Origin: Sthenelais limicola
Lineage: Eukaryota > Annelida > Polychaeta > Phyllodocida > Sigalionidae
NCBI GenBank assembly: GCA_942159475.1
Contig: OW804096.1
Coordinates: 109,652,194-109,716,193 of the forward strand
Direction of reading: 5' to 3'
Length of the DNA stretch: 64,000 nt
The notes beneath the pieces were generated by a model. It searched no databases. It was not told the origin of the DNA and was given only the letters and a program-made list of their open reading frames with translations. The position numbers were made by a program, and so were the translations under genes. This document shows, in pieces, positions 39,733 to 50,342 of this stretch. The number at the start of each line of letters is the position of its first letter. Position 1 is the stretch's first letter.

Positions 39733-40469
39733 TCCTTACTGCATTGGGGAAGCAAGCGATGGGCTTCTTCCATTTCTTTTTGCATACAGAATACTGATAC
39801 ACCGACATTTATTTATGCACATAGTACAATGGTGGATTTTTAAAGCCTAGAAATCATTTAGATTTCTGTTTTTCAGAGTTTAGTATGCTAAGAATTCGGG
39901 CTGTCAATGGATTGATGGAAAGTCGGGACACAAAATCATGTTTTTTAGACATTGCGGCAAGATTTGTAATTTTTTTTACGGAAATTTAGAGCTGGCGCAT
40001 CGAAGGTCAGAAAAGGAAGGTGCTTATTTTTTCAATGTGAAAAGACTAGTTTTGTCAAGAATAGGATTGCAAATTAGGCGCATGGAGCAAAATGAACGCT
40101 TGTGGCCATACCATGGCGCATAATGCTAGGGCTACACCAAGATTTTCGTCCTTGCGGCAGATACGGTTCTCTAATCCGGCACCATTGGTTTACCATTAGC
40201 CGCAAGGTGAAAACCGGATGGGTCGTAATGAAAAATTTCTTGGTGAAGTTACACCTTAACCGACGAAGTCGTATGCCTCCCCTTACGAGCGTGATTCGTT
40301 TCAAGTTCTCCAAAGGACTCGTCTTATCAGTTATAGCTTTAGTCTTCCAGGTATACGTTCTCTCGTTTGGAAAATGATCTGTACAAAAAACAACTCTTAT
40401 TGAATGATGAATGAAATAAATGTAAAGTTCACTATAATTTACTCGTTTTTTCTCTGTTGTTGGTTTCAG
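39733..40469. other. Spacer E46-E47
   Basis: Contains the doubtful relic at 39877-40085 and intron; a small open frame 40102-40377 shows no family features. Confidence 0.5.
39877..40085 (+). pseudogene. Possible decayed terminal exon after E46
   Basis: An acceptor-like ctgtttttcag ends at 39876. A frame further on reads HCGKICNFFYGNLELAHRR and later IGLQIRRM, spaced as in a two-finger exon, but second-finger cysteines are absent. The similarity is weak. Confidence 0.3.
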
Positions 40470-40676
40470 TCCAGTGATTCAGTCAAGAAGTATGCATGTG
40501 ATGTCTGTGGTCGTACTTTCGCGGGCAAGCATCACCTCACCCGTCACCGAATGTCTCACACTGGCGACAGGCCATTCCAGTGTCCTGTTTGTATGGGGGC
40601 ATTCAGCCGCAAAGACACACTACAAAGGCACATGAGAAAACAGGGACACGGGAACCACCCTAACGTTCCATATTAG
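40470..40676 (+). CDS. E47: shortest two-finger exon (RKD subfamily)
   Basis: 68 codons after gttgttggtttcag. Nine-residue leader SSDSVKKYA, finger 1 at Cys10 (CDVCGRTFAGKHHLTRH), linker HTGDRPFQ, finger 2 at Cys38 (CPVCMGAFSRKDTLQRH) with five residues between the two His (RHMRKQGH), tail GNHPNVPY. First of E47-E49. AATAAA at 40792-40797. Confidence 0.9.
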   Translation, partial: SSDSVKKYACDVCGRTFAGKHHLTRHRMSHTGDRPFQCPVCMGAFSRKDTLQRHMRKQGHGNHPNVPY

Positions 40677-41256
40677 GAGCACATATATATGTATTTCCCA
40701 GTGCCTTTTAGGACTTGGTTGAGTATTGTTGAGGTTTTGCACAGGCTTTCTGAGAAAATCGAGATGCCTCCCCTACAATGTGATTTAATCAAATAAAGAG
40801 TGGCTGCCCAACAACAATGTTAATGGTGGGGGAGCTGGTTGAAAGTCGTTCTCTGACAAAGCCTAGTTTTCCATTAAATTCATTTGGATCGTTCCTGTAG
40901 GCCTTCTTAGGATTCGTTTGATTATAATGTCTATTGTATAAATTCTTAGAAATAAATGAAATATGATACACAATAAGTACCTCATTACATCACCCTGTTC
41001 CTTCGAGAATTTCCATCTTTTATCACCTCGATTTATCTTTACCCCTAATATAACACGGACATGTGTTTGGAAATGTGTTTGGTACCAAAAGAACACATAC
41101 ATTTCAACATAGCGTGGGCGTGACTTAGGTTGGAATATATTACGTTATCCGATTCAGCCAAAACCAAATCCCAATTTTAACAGGCCATTGATGTCTTTGA
41201 AGTGAGGGCTTTAGACCGCATAATACCTTATGGAAATTCTGTTATTCATTTTGCAG
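40677..41256. other. Spacer E47-E48
   Basis: UTR with AATAAA and intron; no other feature. Confidence 0.55.
40792..40797 (+). terminator. Polyadenylation signal for E47
   Basis: AATAAA 115 bp past the stop. Confidence 0.6.
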
Positions 41257-41490
41257 CTTGTGGACTCCAAAGGACACTACTTTTGCGATATTTGTGGCAA
41301 ACCTTTCCGTGAAAGACACCACCTCACGCGACACCTAGTCACGCACACTGGAGCAAGGGACTTCCGGTGTCCCCGGTGTGAGCGCACCTTTACTCGCAAA
41401 GACAATCTGCAAAGTCACATGAGGAAATTCAATCATAACTCGGAGGTCACTGGTCTTGCTTCTCCTATTCAAACCAAAGATGTCCGATAG
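41257..41490 (+). CDS. E48: two-finger C2H2 terminal exon (RKD subfamily)
   Basis: 77 codons after tattcattttgcag. Leader LVDSKGHYF, finger 1 at Cys10 (CDICGKPFRERHHLTRH), atypical linker HTGARDFR, finger 2 at Cys38 (CPRCERTFTRKDNLQSH, H-x5-H), tail ASPIQTKDVR. The last codons and stop lie in a tandemly duplicated 42-45 bp unit (41461-41547). Confidence 0.9.
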   Translation, partial: LVDSKGHYFCDICGKPFRERHHLTRHLVTHTGARDFRCPRCERTFTRKDNLQSHMRKFNHNSEVTGLASPIQTKDVR

Positions 41491-41547
41491 AAGCTAAGGT
41501 GTGACTCTCCTCAAACCAATGATGTCCGATAGAGGCTAAGGTGTGAC
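41461..41547. repeat. 42-45 bp tandem duplication across the E48 stop
   Basis: aaaccaa[at]gatgtccgatag[ag]-type unit occurs at 41471 and 41513; the first copy codes for QTKDVR-stop. Confidence 0.8.
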
Positions 41548-42934
41548 GTCTTTTCACTTGCCATACGCAACGTCCTAATGGTTTATCTGAAGGGTTTGGG
41601 AAAAGCTGTGTAGCCCTTATGAAAGATAATTGCCAATTGCCTCCCCCCCCCCCCCACACACACACGCACAGACCTAACTTTGATATAGTTTCATAATTAG
41701 TTAGGCCTACTCGGAGATTTCTTTAAAGTAGCCCCCCCCCCCCAACATAATATTCATGATATATGTTAAATGTTCCAATTTATCTGAAACCTGCATGGCT
41801 GTGCTAATAAATTGACTGATCCCAGACAACATATTCATCCCTATAGGGGAATGGTGATTGAATATTGGAGGACACGCTATCAAGAATGGTGTTTGAATAT
41901 TGGAGTACACGCTATCAAATATCGGAGAACGCATTATAACGATGATTGAATATTGGAAGACACATTATCTGCCTACCCTTAGATTTGTAGTAGCCTGTTG
42001 GTTCGTTTGTTGGAGGAGAATAACAACTCAAGACAACGTCTGAATTACTACCCTGATTTTAATATGAGAATGACGAGTAGAAAAGACCTTTTAGATACAA
42101 CATATAAAAGAGTGTTCATAAGCATAAGTTGTACAAATAATTGTGGCAAGAAGGGTAATACAATAAAATAGTGGTGTGTAAAAAGTGGTCTCCGAGACAG
42201 CCAAGAACTACATATATACACACCTACCCACCGGGCCAAATCAAAGCAAGTAGTATACGAAAACAGCGGTTTCCGTATGGCACTACAGATACAACTTTCC
42301 TGATGTGTTTGAGAATGCTGTTGAGAAGAGAGGAGTTCATTTATGGCTCGATCGTGCATTTAGTCGCCCAATAAAAGGAAGCCAGAATCAAACCCAAATC
42401 GACATTTTAAATTGATTTAACGTTTATAGTGGCTTTTAGTGACCCGCCCTTAAAGTAAAAAGATCTGTAAAGACCCTAGTTCTTTGTTAGCTAAATTAAC
42501 TTCCAAAATTGAGCTCTCATGCAGTGGCTACTAGGTGTCACCTCCATCCTTTTTAAGGGCGGGGGTTCAATTTTTATTCCTACACTTGGGATTACTTGGA
42601 ACCCAATCCCCAATATCATCCATATTCTTTTACTTTATCATATATGATTAGTTTCAGGAATATTCTAATGATGTCAAAACGCCATGTATTGATAACTTAC
42701 ACCATAATATACGAACATGAATATGCTCGTTTATTTGATTGTACACTTGTCATGGTACCTATCTACCCTCAAGTACATCTATAGTGTTAGTACTTTGGGG
42801 GTTTTCCCTGCGCCTTCGGGTTACAATTCCACTTTTAGATGTCAGTTGTGTGTGTGTGTCCGTTGCCGTTAGAAGACATTGCCTATGTGATGATGACGCC
42901 CTCCATCATAATCCCATCTTATTGTTGGTTTCAG
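41491..42934. other. Spacer E48-E49
   Basis: Two poly-C tracts (41643-41655, 41732-41743), a degenerate 3-4 copy repeat of gaatattgga[ga]-acac-ctatca (about 41850-41970), and AATAAA at 42370-42375. No gene. Confidence 0.55.
41850..41970. repeat. Degenerate short tandem repeat
   Basis: About four imperfect copies of tgattgaatattggaggacacgctatc-like units, 30-45 bp each. Confidence 0.6.
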
Positions 42935-43159
42935 TGGCAAAAACGGACTAGGAGCCCAAAGGCCAAGCGCCCTGCCCCCCAACTAACTTGTGAGGTGTGC
43001 GCTAGGACGTTCAGGGATAACTTCCATCTTCAGAGACATCAACTCACACATACTGGAGATCGTAATTTCCAATGTCCCCTGTGCGCTCGAACCTTCTCCC
43101 GTAAAGATAACCTCCAGAGTCACATGAAAAAACTGAATCATTTTGCCCCAAACTTCTAA
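42935..43159 (+). CDS. E49: two-finger C2H2 terminal exon (RKD subfamily)
   Basis: 74 codons after ttgttggtttcag. Basic leader WQKRTRSPKAKRPAPQ, finger 1 at Cys19 (CEVCARTFRDNFHLQRH), linker HTGDRNFQ, finger 2 at Cys47 (CPLCARTFSRKDNLQSH, H-x5-H), tail FAPNF. The helix RKDNLQSH is identical to E48. AATAAA only at 44108-44113. Confidence 0.9.
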   Translation, partial: WQKRTRSPKAKRPAPQLTCEVCARTFRDNFHLQRHQLTHTGDRNFQCPLCARTFSRKDNLQSHMKKLNHFAPNF

Positions 43160-44528
43160 CTGTGAACGGCCAACCGTACCTTGACTATTTAATTCTGGTG
43201 ATTATTTCCACCAAATGATATGAAGTAGCAATATTGATCCTCAACTATTTCGGACTGGATATCACTTTGTTCCCATTTTGTATTTGAGGCGGAAAACAGT
43301 TGTCATCGTTCTGCGTCTTTGATGCCTTGGACTAAATTTTCATAAAGACAACCTTTGATTTCATTTGACATTCTCTACTTACCTGAAATGACAGTAGGCC
43401 TACACTGATATGCCTAGGCAATCCCGAAGACTGGAAATTATTTTTTTATTTTCATACATTACTTGTTGCAGTATTCCTTTCAGATGTAATATAATATGTA
43501 TACGGTACATAGACCGTATAAGGCGATAGAGCTATGTACCTTTTATTGAGCAGATGCTGTACTTCATGTATTGCACAAAACTTCATAGGGATACAAAATC
43601 CATAACGGAAATGAGATTTCTTTTATTGTTAAGTGGGTATGGGGGTTGGCGTGGATCTTTTTTTCCCTGTTAGTTTATATTTGATCTCCGGTCCATGAAA
43701 CTGAACTATATATGTATAGGCCTACATGTATCTGTTCTTCCCACTTGGCAGCCATCTTAGTCGGCTTTTAATGCTATACATGTACTGCATGTATTTGGAA
43801 TATCTCTCGGAAGTTGATATATGAAGAAGGTCGAGTACTTCCATTAGCGCATTGATATATAATTTGTGTAACGTTTTACATAGTTCAGTACTGTTATGTT
43901 ATTGTTCCTTTGTAGGGGGGAGCACTTTTACATTGGGGAAACTTTGGTCATAAATAACTACATACTTCTGACATGTTTTGATATAGGACTACTGTAAACT
44001 GAGTTTCTTCTACCTTGTATGTTCAGATGTGTTTAGTTTATAAGTTTCAAGTTCATCGCACTCATTTACTACCAAACTTTCTTAAAGTCATTTGTGGAAG
44101 ATTCCGGAATAAAATTATCGTATTCTTAAACATCTGACTTCTTTTTTTTCTGAATATGTTCAATTCCGGTTCGTATGGACAAACTACACTGCATATCTTG
44201 CAAATATTTTAGATCTATCATTGTACTCAACTCCAGAGCATAACCTTTGTGGCAATGAAGGTCTATTCTGGATCTAACTAAACAATAAGCTACTGAATAA
44301 GTAAATTAGACATCTGTAGCACGGTTAATGATATGTGTATGTGAAAGAAAGAACGAGCAATGGGAGGGGCTGTCCTAGAATCTTACTTTTCTATGGTTTA
44401 TCGTCTACAGCCTACCCTCCCTATATAACTTACGAATAATATTCAAAAATCGAACACGATTAAAAGAAATGTAGCTATATATGGCGAGTGTGATGAACAC
44501 GCTTGCTGAATGCTTTCTTAAATACGTG

Positions 44529-44719
44529 AATGTGTCTTGTCCTACTTCCGTGCTGATGTTTAAGACCCCCAACCCCCGAGATCTGAAGCAACACAAAACA
44601 TCTCACACCATGATAGGCCCCACAAGGGCTCATTGTGCTACTAATCTTTCCTCAGGCCGGACTCCCTATTGCGCCATTTTACAAACTTATACAAAGCTAA
44701 CAAACACTGAGGACATATG
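44529..44719 (+). pseudogene. Possible decayed zinc-finger exon
   Basis: One frame reads VSCPTSVLMFKTPNPRDLKQHKTSH, with a finger-like RDLKQH-x3-H and a residual Cys. The second finger is unrecognisable, and there is no good acceptor in phase. Weak but located in an otherwise empty gap. Confidence 0.35.
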
Positions 44720-44740
44720 AAAGTGCAGAAGGGCCAGTAA

Positions 44741-45135
44741 TATAGTCTGTCCGAAAATTAGTTGACACATGATTCCTTAGTCCCTTTAAGGGGAGGGAAA
44801 AGTGGGGGATCTTTGACTTCAAACCTTTGTCCCCTGAATCGCCGTTTGCGACTGGCAACATGGCCTTTTGCGACAGACCATGGCCAAATGTACAGCTGTA
44901 TTGTATTGCGCTGCCTCTGTTCTATGTGCAGCAGCTATTGTTTTGCTTAGAAGGATCGAAGAGCTGGTTATACCGGCCCTGTTTCTCCATGGTTGGTTGC
45001 AATGTGCGACTTGCTGGGCAAAGGGTTGACAGGTCCTTGCCATAAATAGAATTAAAAAATCTCCCACTTTTCCCTCCCTTTAAAGGTACGTCCCTTTAAG
45101 GAATCATGTGTCAACTACTTTTCGGACAGACCATA
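44741..45135. mobile_element. MITE-like element with ~70 bp terminal inverted repeats
   Basis: The left 70 bases (tatagtctgtccgaaaatta, gttgacacatgattcctta, gtccctttaaggggaggga, aaagtgggggat) are found inverted at the right end (about 45062-45135), with small differences in the middle. Both ends carry TA. Total about 395 bp, with no transposase frame. A non-autonomous DNA transposon of the TA-targeting type is likely. Confidence 0.82.
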
Positions 45136-46287
45136 GCTAGTAATGTTTTCTATTCCTTATACTTTTGTGAAGTGTTTAGGGTAATGCTAGTCTTCCAAGC
45201 CAGTTCCCATTGGTGCCTTATCCGAGAATCATTCTTACCAAATAAAAGAACAAAGGTCCTGTTGTACAAGTCATATCAGTTGACTGACTCTTCTCATATC
45301 AAATTACAGCTGTCTCATATCTTGGAATCTATTCCTCATAGGCTCTTGGGAACCCAACTCTTAACATCTGTAACAACAGATCGTAGGGCCATATGCAAAT
45401 TTGAAAAAGTTCGGTTTTCACTTCCTTCAGCATAGGGAATGTGCTATATGGTTAGCGTTGATTAGCTATAATTGGTTATAAATAGGCCCCCAGTGAATCT
45501 CCGACGTCTTTGTAAGGCCGTCCTCACATTTCACAGCATAGGCCAAAGCGTGGGCCTGGTGCTGAGACCTCCAGATGTTTTCTCCCAACCGAAAATGCTG
45601 TAAACGTTTCCTCTCATTAGTTTTAAAGTTATGTCACTGAGTTGGGAATCGAATAAGATGTTTTGGAAGGACTTTGATGAATGGGTGTCTGGTGCTATAT
45701 GGCCAACCCCTGTGTGTACACCATGGAGGTCAGTAGTACCAGCTTAGAGTAACATACCAGAAATGGAGGGATGTTGGGATGTAGTATGTATGCATAACTA
45801 GGGATGTACTCGTCTACGATAGTTGAGAGTCAAAAGGGGGCCGGGCAAGCGCACATTTTAAATAATCTTTAAATATCTATGTTCCAAGGCATACCCGGCC
45901 TCCCTGTTCCTTGATATATATCTCTTAATCATCACTCTCGCTCTCTCTCCTTCACTCCCTCTATTTTCATCTCTCTCACTCTCTCATCCCTGTCCTACTC
46001 TCCACCTCCCCCCCCCCTCTCCCCAATCAAATTTTGTTAACACTTACTAGTCAACAGGAAATCAAATTTATCTACTCAGCATTATTCTTGAAAGGCGCTA
46101 TTGAAATAATGTATGCTACATCTACACCAACCAAAACCTACCCGGTTCTTAAGCACAACTGATATATCCTGATACCAGATCCTTTTAATGTTTCTCGCAC
46201 ACTTCTTAAACCAAAGACAGACCACCATGCATCCATATCCATCAATCCATACACTAAAGTAACCAGTGCTGCTTGTACCTGTTTCAG

Positions 46288-46614
46288 AGTTCAGGCTGGC
46301 TTTCACCACCAGCTCCGGTAGAAGCTAGAGGAGGAGAGAGGGCATTCAGGTGTGATTACTGCGGCAAGGAGTTCAGTTTCAAGTCCAAGCTGGCACGTCA
46401 TGTGAAGGTGCATACAGGCTACAGGCCGTACGTGTGTTGTATTTGTAATAAATCCTTCACCCGGTCAGACAACCTCTACCTCCATCGTAGGACACATTCT
46501 GGCGCCCCTCCTTACCAATGTCTGTGCATGGCTGAGTTTCTGGAAATGAGCGCTTTGAAAGTCCACTTGAAACAGTGCGAACGGGCCATACAATTTGAAG
46601 CACAACATAATTAG
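46288..46614 (+). CDS. E50: two C2H2 fingers plus a C-terminal CxC...HxxxC half-finger
   Basis: 108 codons after acctgtttcag. Leader SSGWLSPPAPVEARGGER, finger 1 at Cys22 (CDYCGKEFSFKSKLARH), linker HTGYRPYV, finger 2 at Cys50 (CCICNKSFTRSDNLYLH), linker HSGAPPYQ, then CLCMAEFLEMSALKVH-x3-C, a finger-like module with one residue fewer in the Cys pair and Cys as last ligand. Related to E51. Confidence 0.9.
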   Translation, partial: SSGWLSPPAPVEARGGERAFRCDYCGKEFSFKSKLARHVKVHTGYRPYVCCICNKSFTRSDNLYLHRRTHSGAPPYQCLCMAEFLEMSALKVHLKQCERAIQFEAQHN

Positions 46615-46730
46615 GGAAGGTGACTTGATGTAGAAGCTGTGTCTTCCTCCCGTTAGAAGTTCGTTAATACTAACCATGACATACAGGGCATAACCTAGTG
46701 ATAGATATAGGGGTCCTGATGCCTAAATTG

Positions 46731-46992
46731 ACAAACTGACATAGCCATTTCTTATGGTCGACAAACGACATAGACCTTTTCTTAGAGGGACAAATCGACA
46801 TTGGGATTCTGGGGACAAATACTCATCCTTAGCGCGACAAATCTTCATTATAAGGGGTAAAATCAACAAACTGACATAGCCATTTCTTATGATGGACAAA
46901 TGACATAGACCCTTTCTTAGAGGGACAACTCTACATGGGGTTCTGAAGACAAGGGACAAATGCTCATCCTTAGTGGGACAAATCGACACAGG
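46731..46992. repeat. Two-copy 135 bp tandem repeat
   Basis: acaaactgacatagccattt at 46731 recurs at 46866; each copy itself contains smaller gacaaa[tc][cg]acat units. It ends in a 16-base poly-C tract (46994-47009). Confidence 0.8.
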
Positions 46993-48667
46993 ACCCCCCC
47001 CCCCCCCCCATCAGGAGCCCTGGATATCTAACGATATACGACACTGACATTGTATCTTCAACAAGTCACTTATATTCTTCAGTTTGTTTGTTTGTTTTGA
47101 CTTTATTTGCAGGAATATTTCTCATCCGAAGTTTATCATCCTCAATGACCTCTACTGTATTATAACTGACAATATACAGCATATGTGCCTTATTGTATTT
47201 TTTCTGATGATTGCTGTAAAGACATACTAAATTTTAAAACTAAGATAACAAAACATTGCTTTCACAATACTTAGTTAGAAGATGTGGCAAATAAAAACAT
47301 TTTTACAAAAGAAACGTGTGTGTATGATATGCATTTGCTGATAGGTGATTCACTTGGATCAGAAACGACAGAAAAGTGACATCTTTTAATTTTTTTAAAT
47401 TGATACCCCTATTACTATTACCGTAGTTTAGCATTCAATCTCCGACCACTTTACCCTATATATGTAAACAAAGACTCTTTTTTGCTTTTTAAAATTTAAA
47501 TATATCATAGAGGCCAAATATGTTTAATTGTCCCGGTACGTTCTCAGCATACCCAGATTAACAATATTTAAAAAATTTAACATTTCAGTGTTTCGTGATG
47601 TTCTCATCCTGAGACCATGGTGTATGAACATGTCGAGATTATATTCTTCTCATGTCAATAACCAGATATTGTTTCTACGAAAACTTTCAATCACAATAAG
47701 GGTTCCATGGTTTTACTGTGGTAAATTGAAGATGGATATCTCTGTCAGGTTGTCTAGTAGCCATGAAATCATTCGAATTTCTTGGTTTAAAATTCATTTT
47801 GAAATCGCAATGAGTCCTCTAGTCAATGATGACAATCCTAGCTATGACTATAACGCTGCATCTACATCTTGTATTATTTTCCTTTTCCTTTATTAAATGA
47901 ATATAATTATCAGTGACCCTCTGCAAGAGCTATTGCTGTTATATGATTTGTAAATTCTTTGTACTGAGCACGGAAATAAACAATTTACAAGGCAATTCTC
48001 AAGGTGAGAACCAGTGTATAAATTGTAGAATCTGGAAAGTTCAAATCTGAGCCCAGAAAGGCTTCATTTTTCTCAAGAGAGAAATATAATATCTAAGCAT
48101 GTTAATGCGTGACCCAAAGTTTGCTGCTGCACTAAATCTAACATCGTCGTGAACAGCCCAAAATGGTCAAATCCGATGATCTTTCAATTAGGTTATATAA
48201 CAGAAACCACGCTCCGCTAGTTGGCCACTTCCCTCATGTAGGATAATTCTCTCTGCCTCCTCTCTGTCTCCTTCCTCTCTCTGTCTCCCTTTTATAATTC
48301 TCTTTCTCTTCCACTCTGTATCTCTCCCTCTTTTTTTTCTTTCTTTTTTTTTTTTTTATTATTTAGTATTTTTATACAACATATCTTCTGTAATAACGAC
48401 AGTTGAGTTATCTTCTGTAATAACGACAGTTGAGTTATCCACGAACAAGTACATTGTACAGTGAAGTTCTAATAATCAAATGGCATTAACATTGAGATAT
48501 GGGCTCACAGATGACAATCCAATACAGAATAACTATGGTCTTCCGCCCACCGCTGTGTCTATCTCGACCTAACTCTATCTAACAAAGTCCAAAGTAAGAC
48601 CCAAGGTCAAGATCAGAAACAAAAGTAAATGAAATAAATTTAGAAATTATTAGTTTGGTAAATCTAG

Positions 48668-48870
48668 TGGCAGCGTGAAGGTACAGCATGCTCTTAGTTT
48701 GTGTATAATTGGGATATTTTGTGGCAGCGTGGAAGTACAGCCTGCCCTTTGTTTGTGTATAATTGGGATATTTTGTGGCAGCGTGGAAGTACAGCCTGCC
48801 CTTTGTTTGTATTAGGGAAGTTGGTCTGTGGATGTAGTGGCAGCGTGAAGGTACAGCATGCCCTTTGAAA
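48668..48870. repeat. ~54 bp tandem repeat, about 3.5 copies
   Basis: Unit: gtggcagcgtg[ga]aagtacagc[ac]tg, then ccctttgtttgtgtataat, then tgggatatttt; copies start at about 48669, 48722, 48776 and 48837. Confidence 0.8.
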
Positions 48871-49608
48871 TTTGTTGGTTTTGGGCTATATGGCCAGGGG
48901 ATCTAGTTGTATTTGGTCATGTTTGAGGAGGTTTCTGAACTGTTCGTAAGAGGGTGTGTTTTTTCTGTTGATGTGAGCGAATTCCATGCCTGTGCACCCT
49001 TTTAGCAGGGTGCATTTAATATATGTCCATGTATTAATGCATTTATAAATGTATGTATACTATATATGATTTATGTAATATTTAAACAATACTTTATAGT
49101 GAAAGAAATTTTACTAGCACCTCCAAAACGGAAAAAGAAGGAACAGATAGCCTCGGACAAAAGGGTTACCGCCAGTGCCATTAACCCTTAGACCATCAGA
49201 TACCAAGCTAAGGTGCTCACAAACTTGTCACACGTTTCACCTACTTAAACCTCTATTTAGTTTTACTCTCCTTGACTATACATACCTCTATGTATGCAGC
49301 ATACACATACACCCTATGTATGCAACACCTCTCACACACATGTCAGGTGTTTTATCGTTTTGATGTTTTATCGTTCTGAAGTTTTGACGCCAGGACATTC
49401 TGGCATTAGGGTAATGAATGAGAGCACAGAAAGGCAGAGGAGCAAAGTGAACAAATTTAATGCGTAATCGCCATAGGTTGTTTCAAAATCTCTGACTTCA
49501 GTGCTGTGCCAACAGTCTATAATTCTTTCTTGTTTTATAAGCGAAGCAGTATTGCAAACTTGTTGTGGGGCAATACCACCCTGATTAATATTGCATCACT
49601 TGGTATCG

Positions 49609-49710
49609 TTAACTCTTAACTTTTCATATGAATGGGATAGGTAGGAAAGGAGCATATTAACTCTTTAACTTTTCATATGAATGGGATAGGTAGGGAAGGA
49701 GCATATTAGG
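49609..49710. repeat. ~51 bp tandem duplication
   Basis: aacttttcatatgaatggg followed by ataggtaggaaaggagcat occurs twice back to back. Confidence 0.8.
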
Positions 49711-50036
49711 ATCTAATGCCCCATTATAGGATTGCATGTTTCATGGGCACCTAGGATTGGATCTAGACCACTGATATAAAGACCACACCCTCTACTTGAC
49801 AGGACAATGCTATTAGTTTTTATTAAAGATGTTTTTTTGTGAAGTGATAATCAATGGGTGTTTAGGGGACGAGACTTCTTACCCCGCCCCTGGATTAGTT
49901 GCTACTAGGGTGTCTCGAACAATGAGTGCACACCTGTATGCCTGATATATACCCCGCGCCCCAATCTGTCCCAATCAATTGCTATCTCGACTCAAGAGCA
50001 CTATCTAAATGTCGAACTTGCTTGGATTTATTTCAG

Positions 50037-50342
50037 ACTCAATGGGAGGATTCCTTATCAGAGTTACCCCCTGGTGTGAGCAGCCAGCCGACCTTCGAGT
50101 GCGATGTCTGTGGTAAAATCTTCAAATTCAAGTCCAGACTTGACCGCCATCACAAGATGCATACTGGAGTTCGTCCCTATAAATGTTCTCTGTGCGGCTC
50201 GTCCTTCCCGCGAGCAGATAAACTCTACCAACACCGACGAGTACATGCAGGGGCTAAGCCCTATCAGTGTATATGTGGCATGGACTTCCTAGAGAACAAG
50301 CAGCTGAAGTCTCACATTAGAGCTGGTATTTGCAAAGAATAA
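50037..50342 (+). CDS. E51: two C2H2 fingers plus a CxC...HxxxxxC half-finger
   Basis: 101 codons after tggatttatttcag. Leader TQWEDSLSELPPGVSSQ, finger 1 at Cys22 (CDVCGKIFKFKSRLDRH), linker HTGVRPYK, finger 2 at Cys50 (CSLCGSSFPRADKLYQH), linker HAGAKPYQ, then CICGMDFLENKQLKSH-x5-C. The third module matches E50 in the odd CxC spacing and terminal Cys, so this is a conserved design. AATAAA at 50812-50817. Confidence 0.9.
   Translation, partial: TQWEDSLSELPPGVSSQPTFECDVCGKIFKFKSRLDRHHKMHTGVRPYKCSLCGSSFPRADKLYQHRRVHAGAKPYQCICGMDFLENKQLKSHIRAGICKE

Larger units (their letters stand above)
43160..46287. other. Spacer E49-E50
   Basis: 3.1 kb with a possible exon relic (44529-44719), a long-TIR MITE-like element (44741-45135) and pyrimidine-rich microsatellite (about 45940-46025). 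Otherwise nothing recognisable. Confidence 0.55.
46615..50036. other. Spacer E50-E51
   Basis: 3.4 kb of repeat-rich, AT-rich DNA: 135 bp repeat (46731-46992), poly-C, pyrimidine microsatellite (48240-48355), 27 bp duplication (48389-48440), 54 bp repeats (48668-48870) and a 50 bp duplication (49609-49710). AATAAA at 47290-47295. The open frame 47528-47896 has no family features. Confidence 0.55.

Noticed and set aside
47528..47896. 122-codon open frame
   Set aside because: AT-rich, no recognisable domain and surrounded by repeats. Probably chance.
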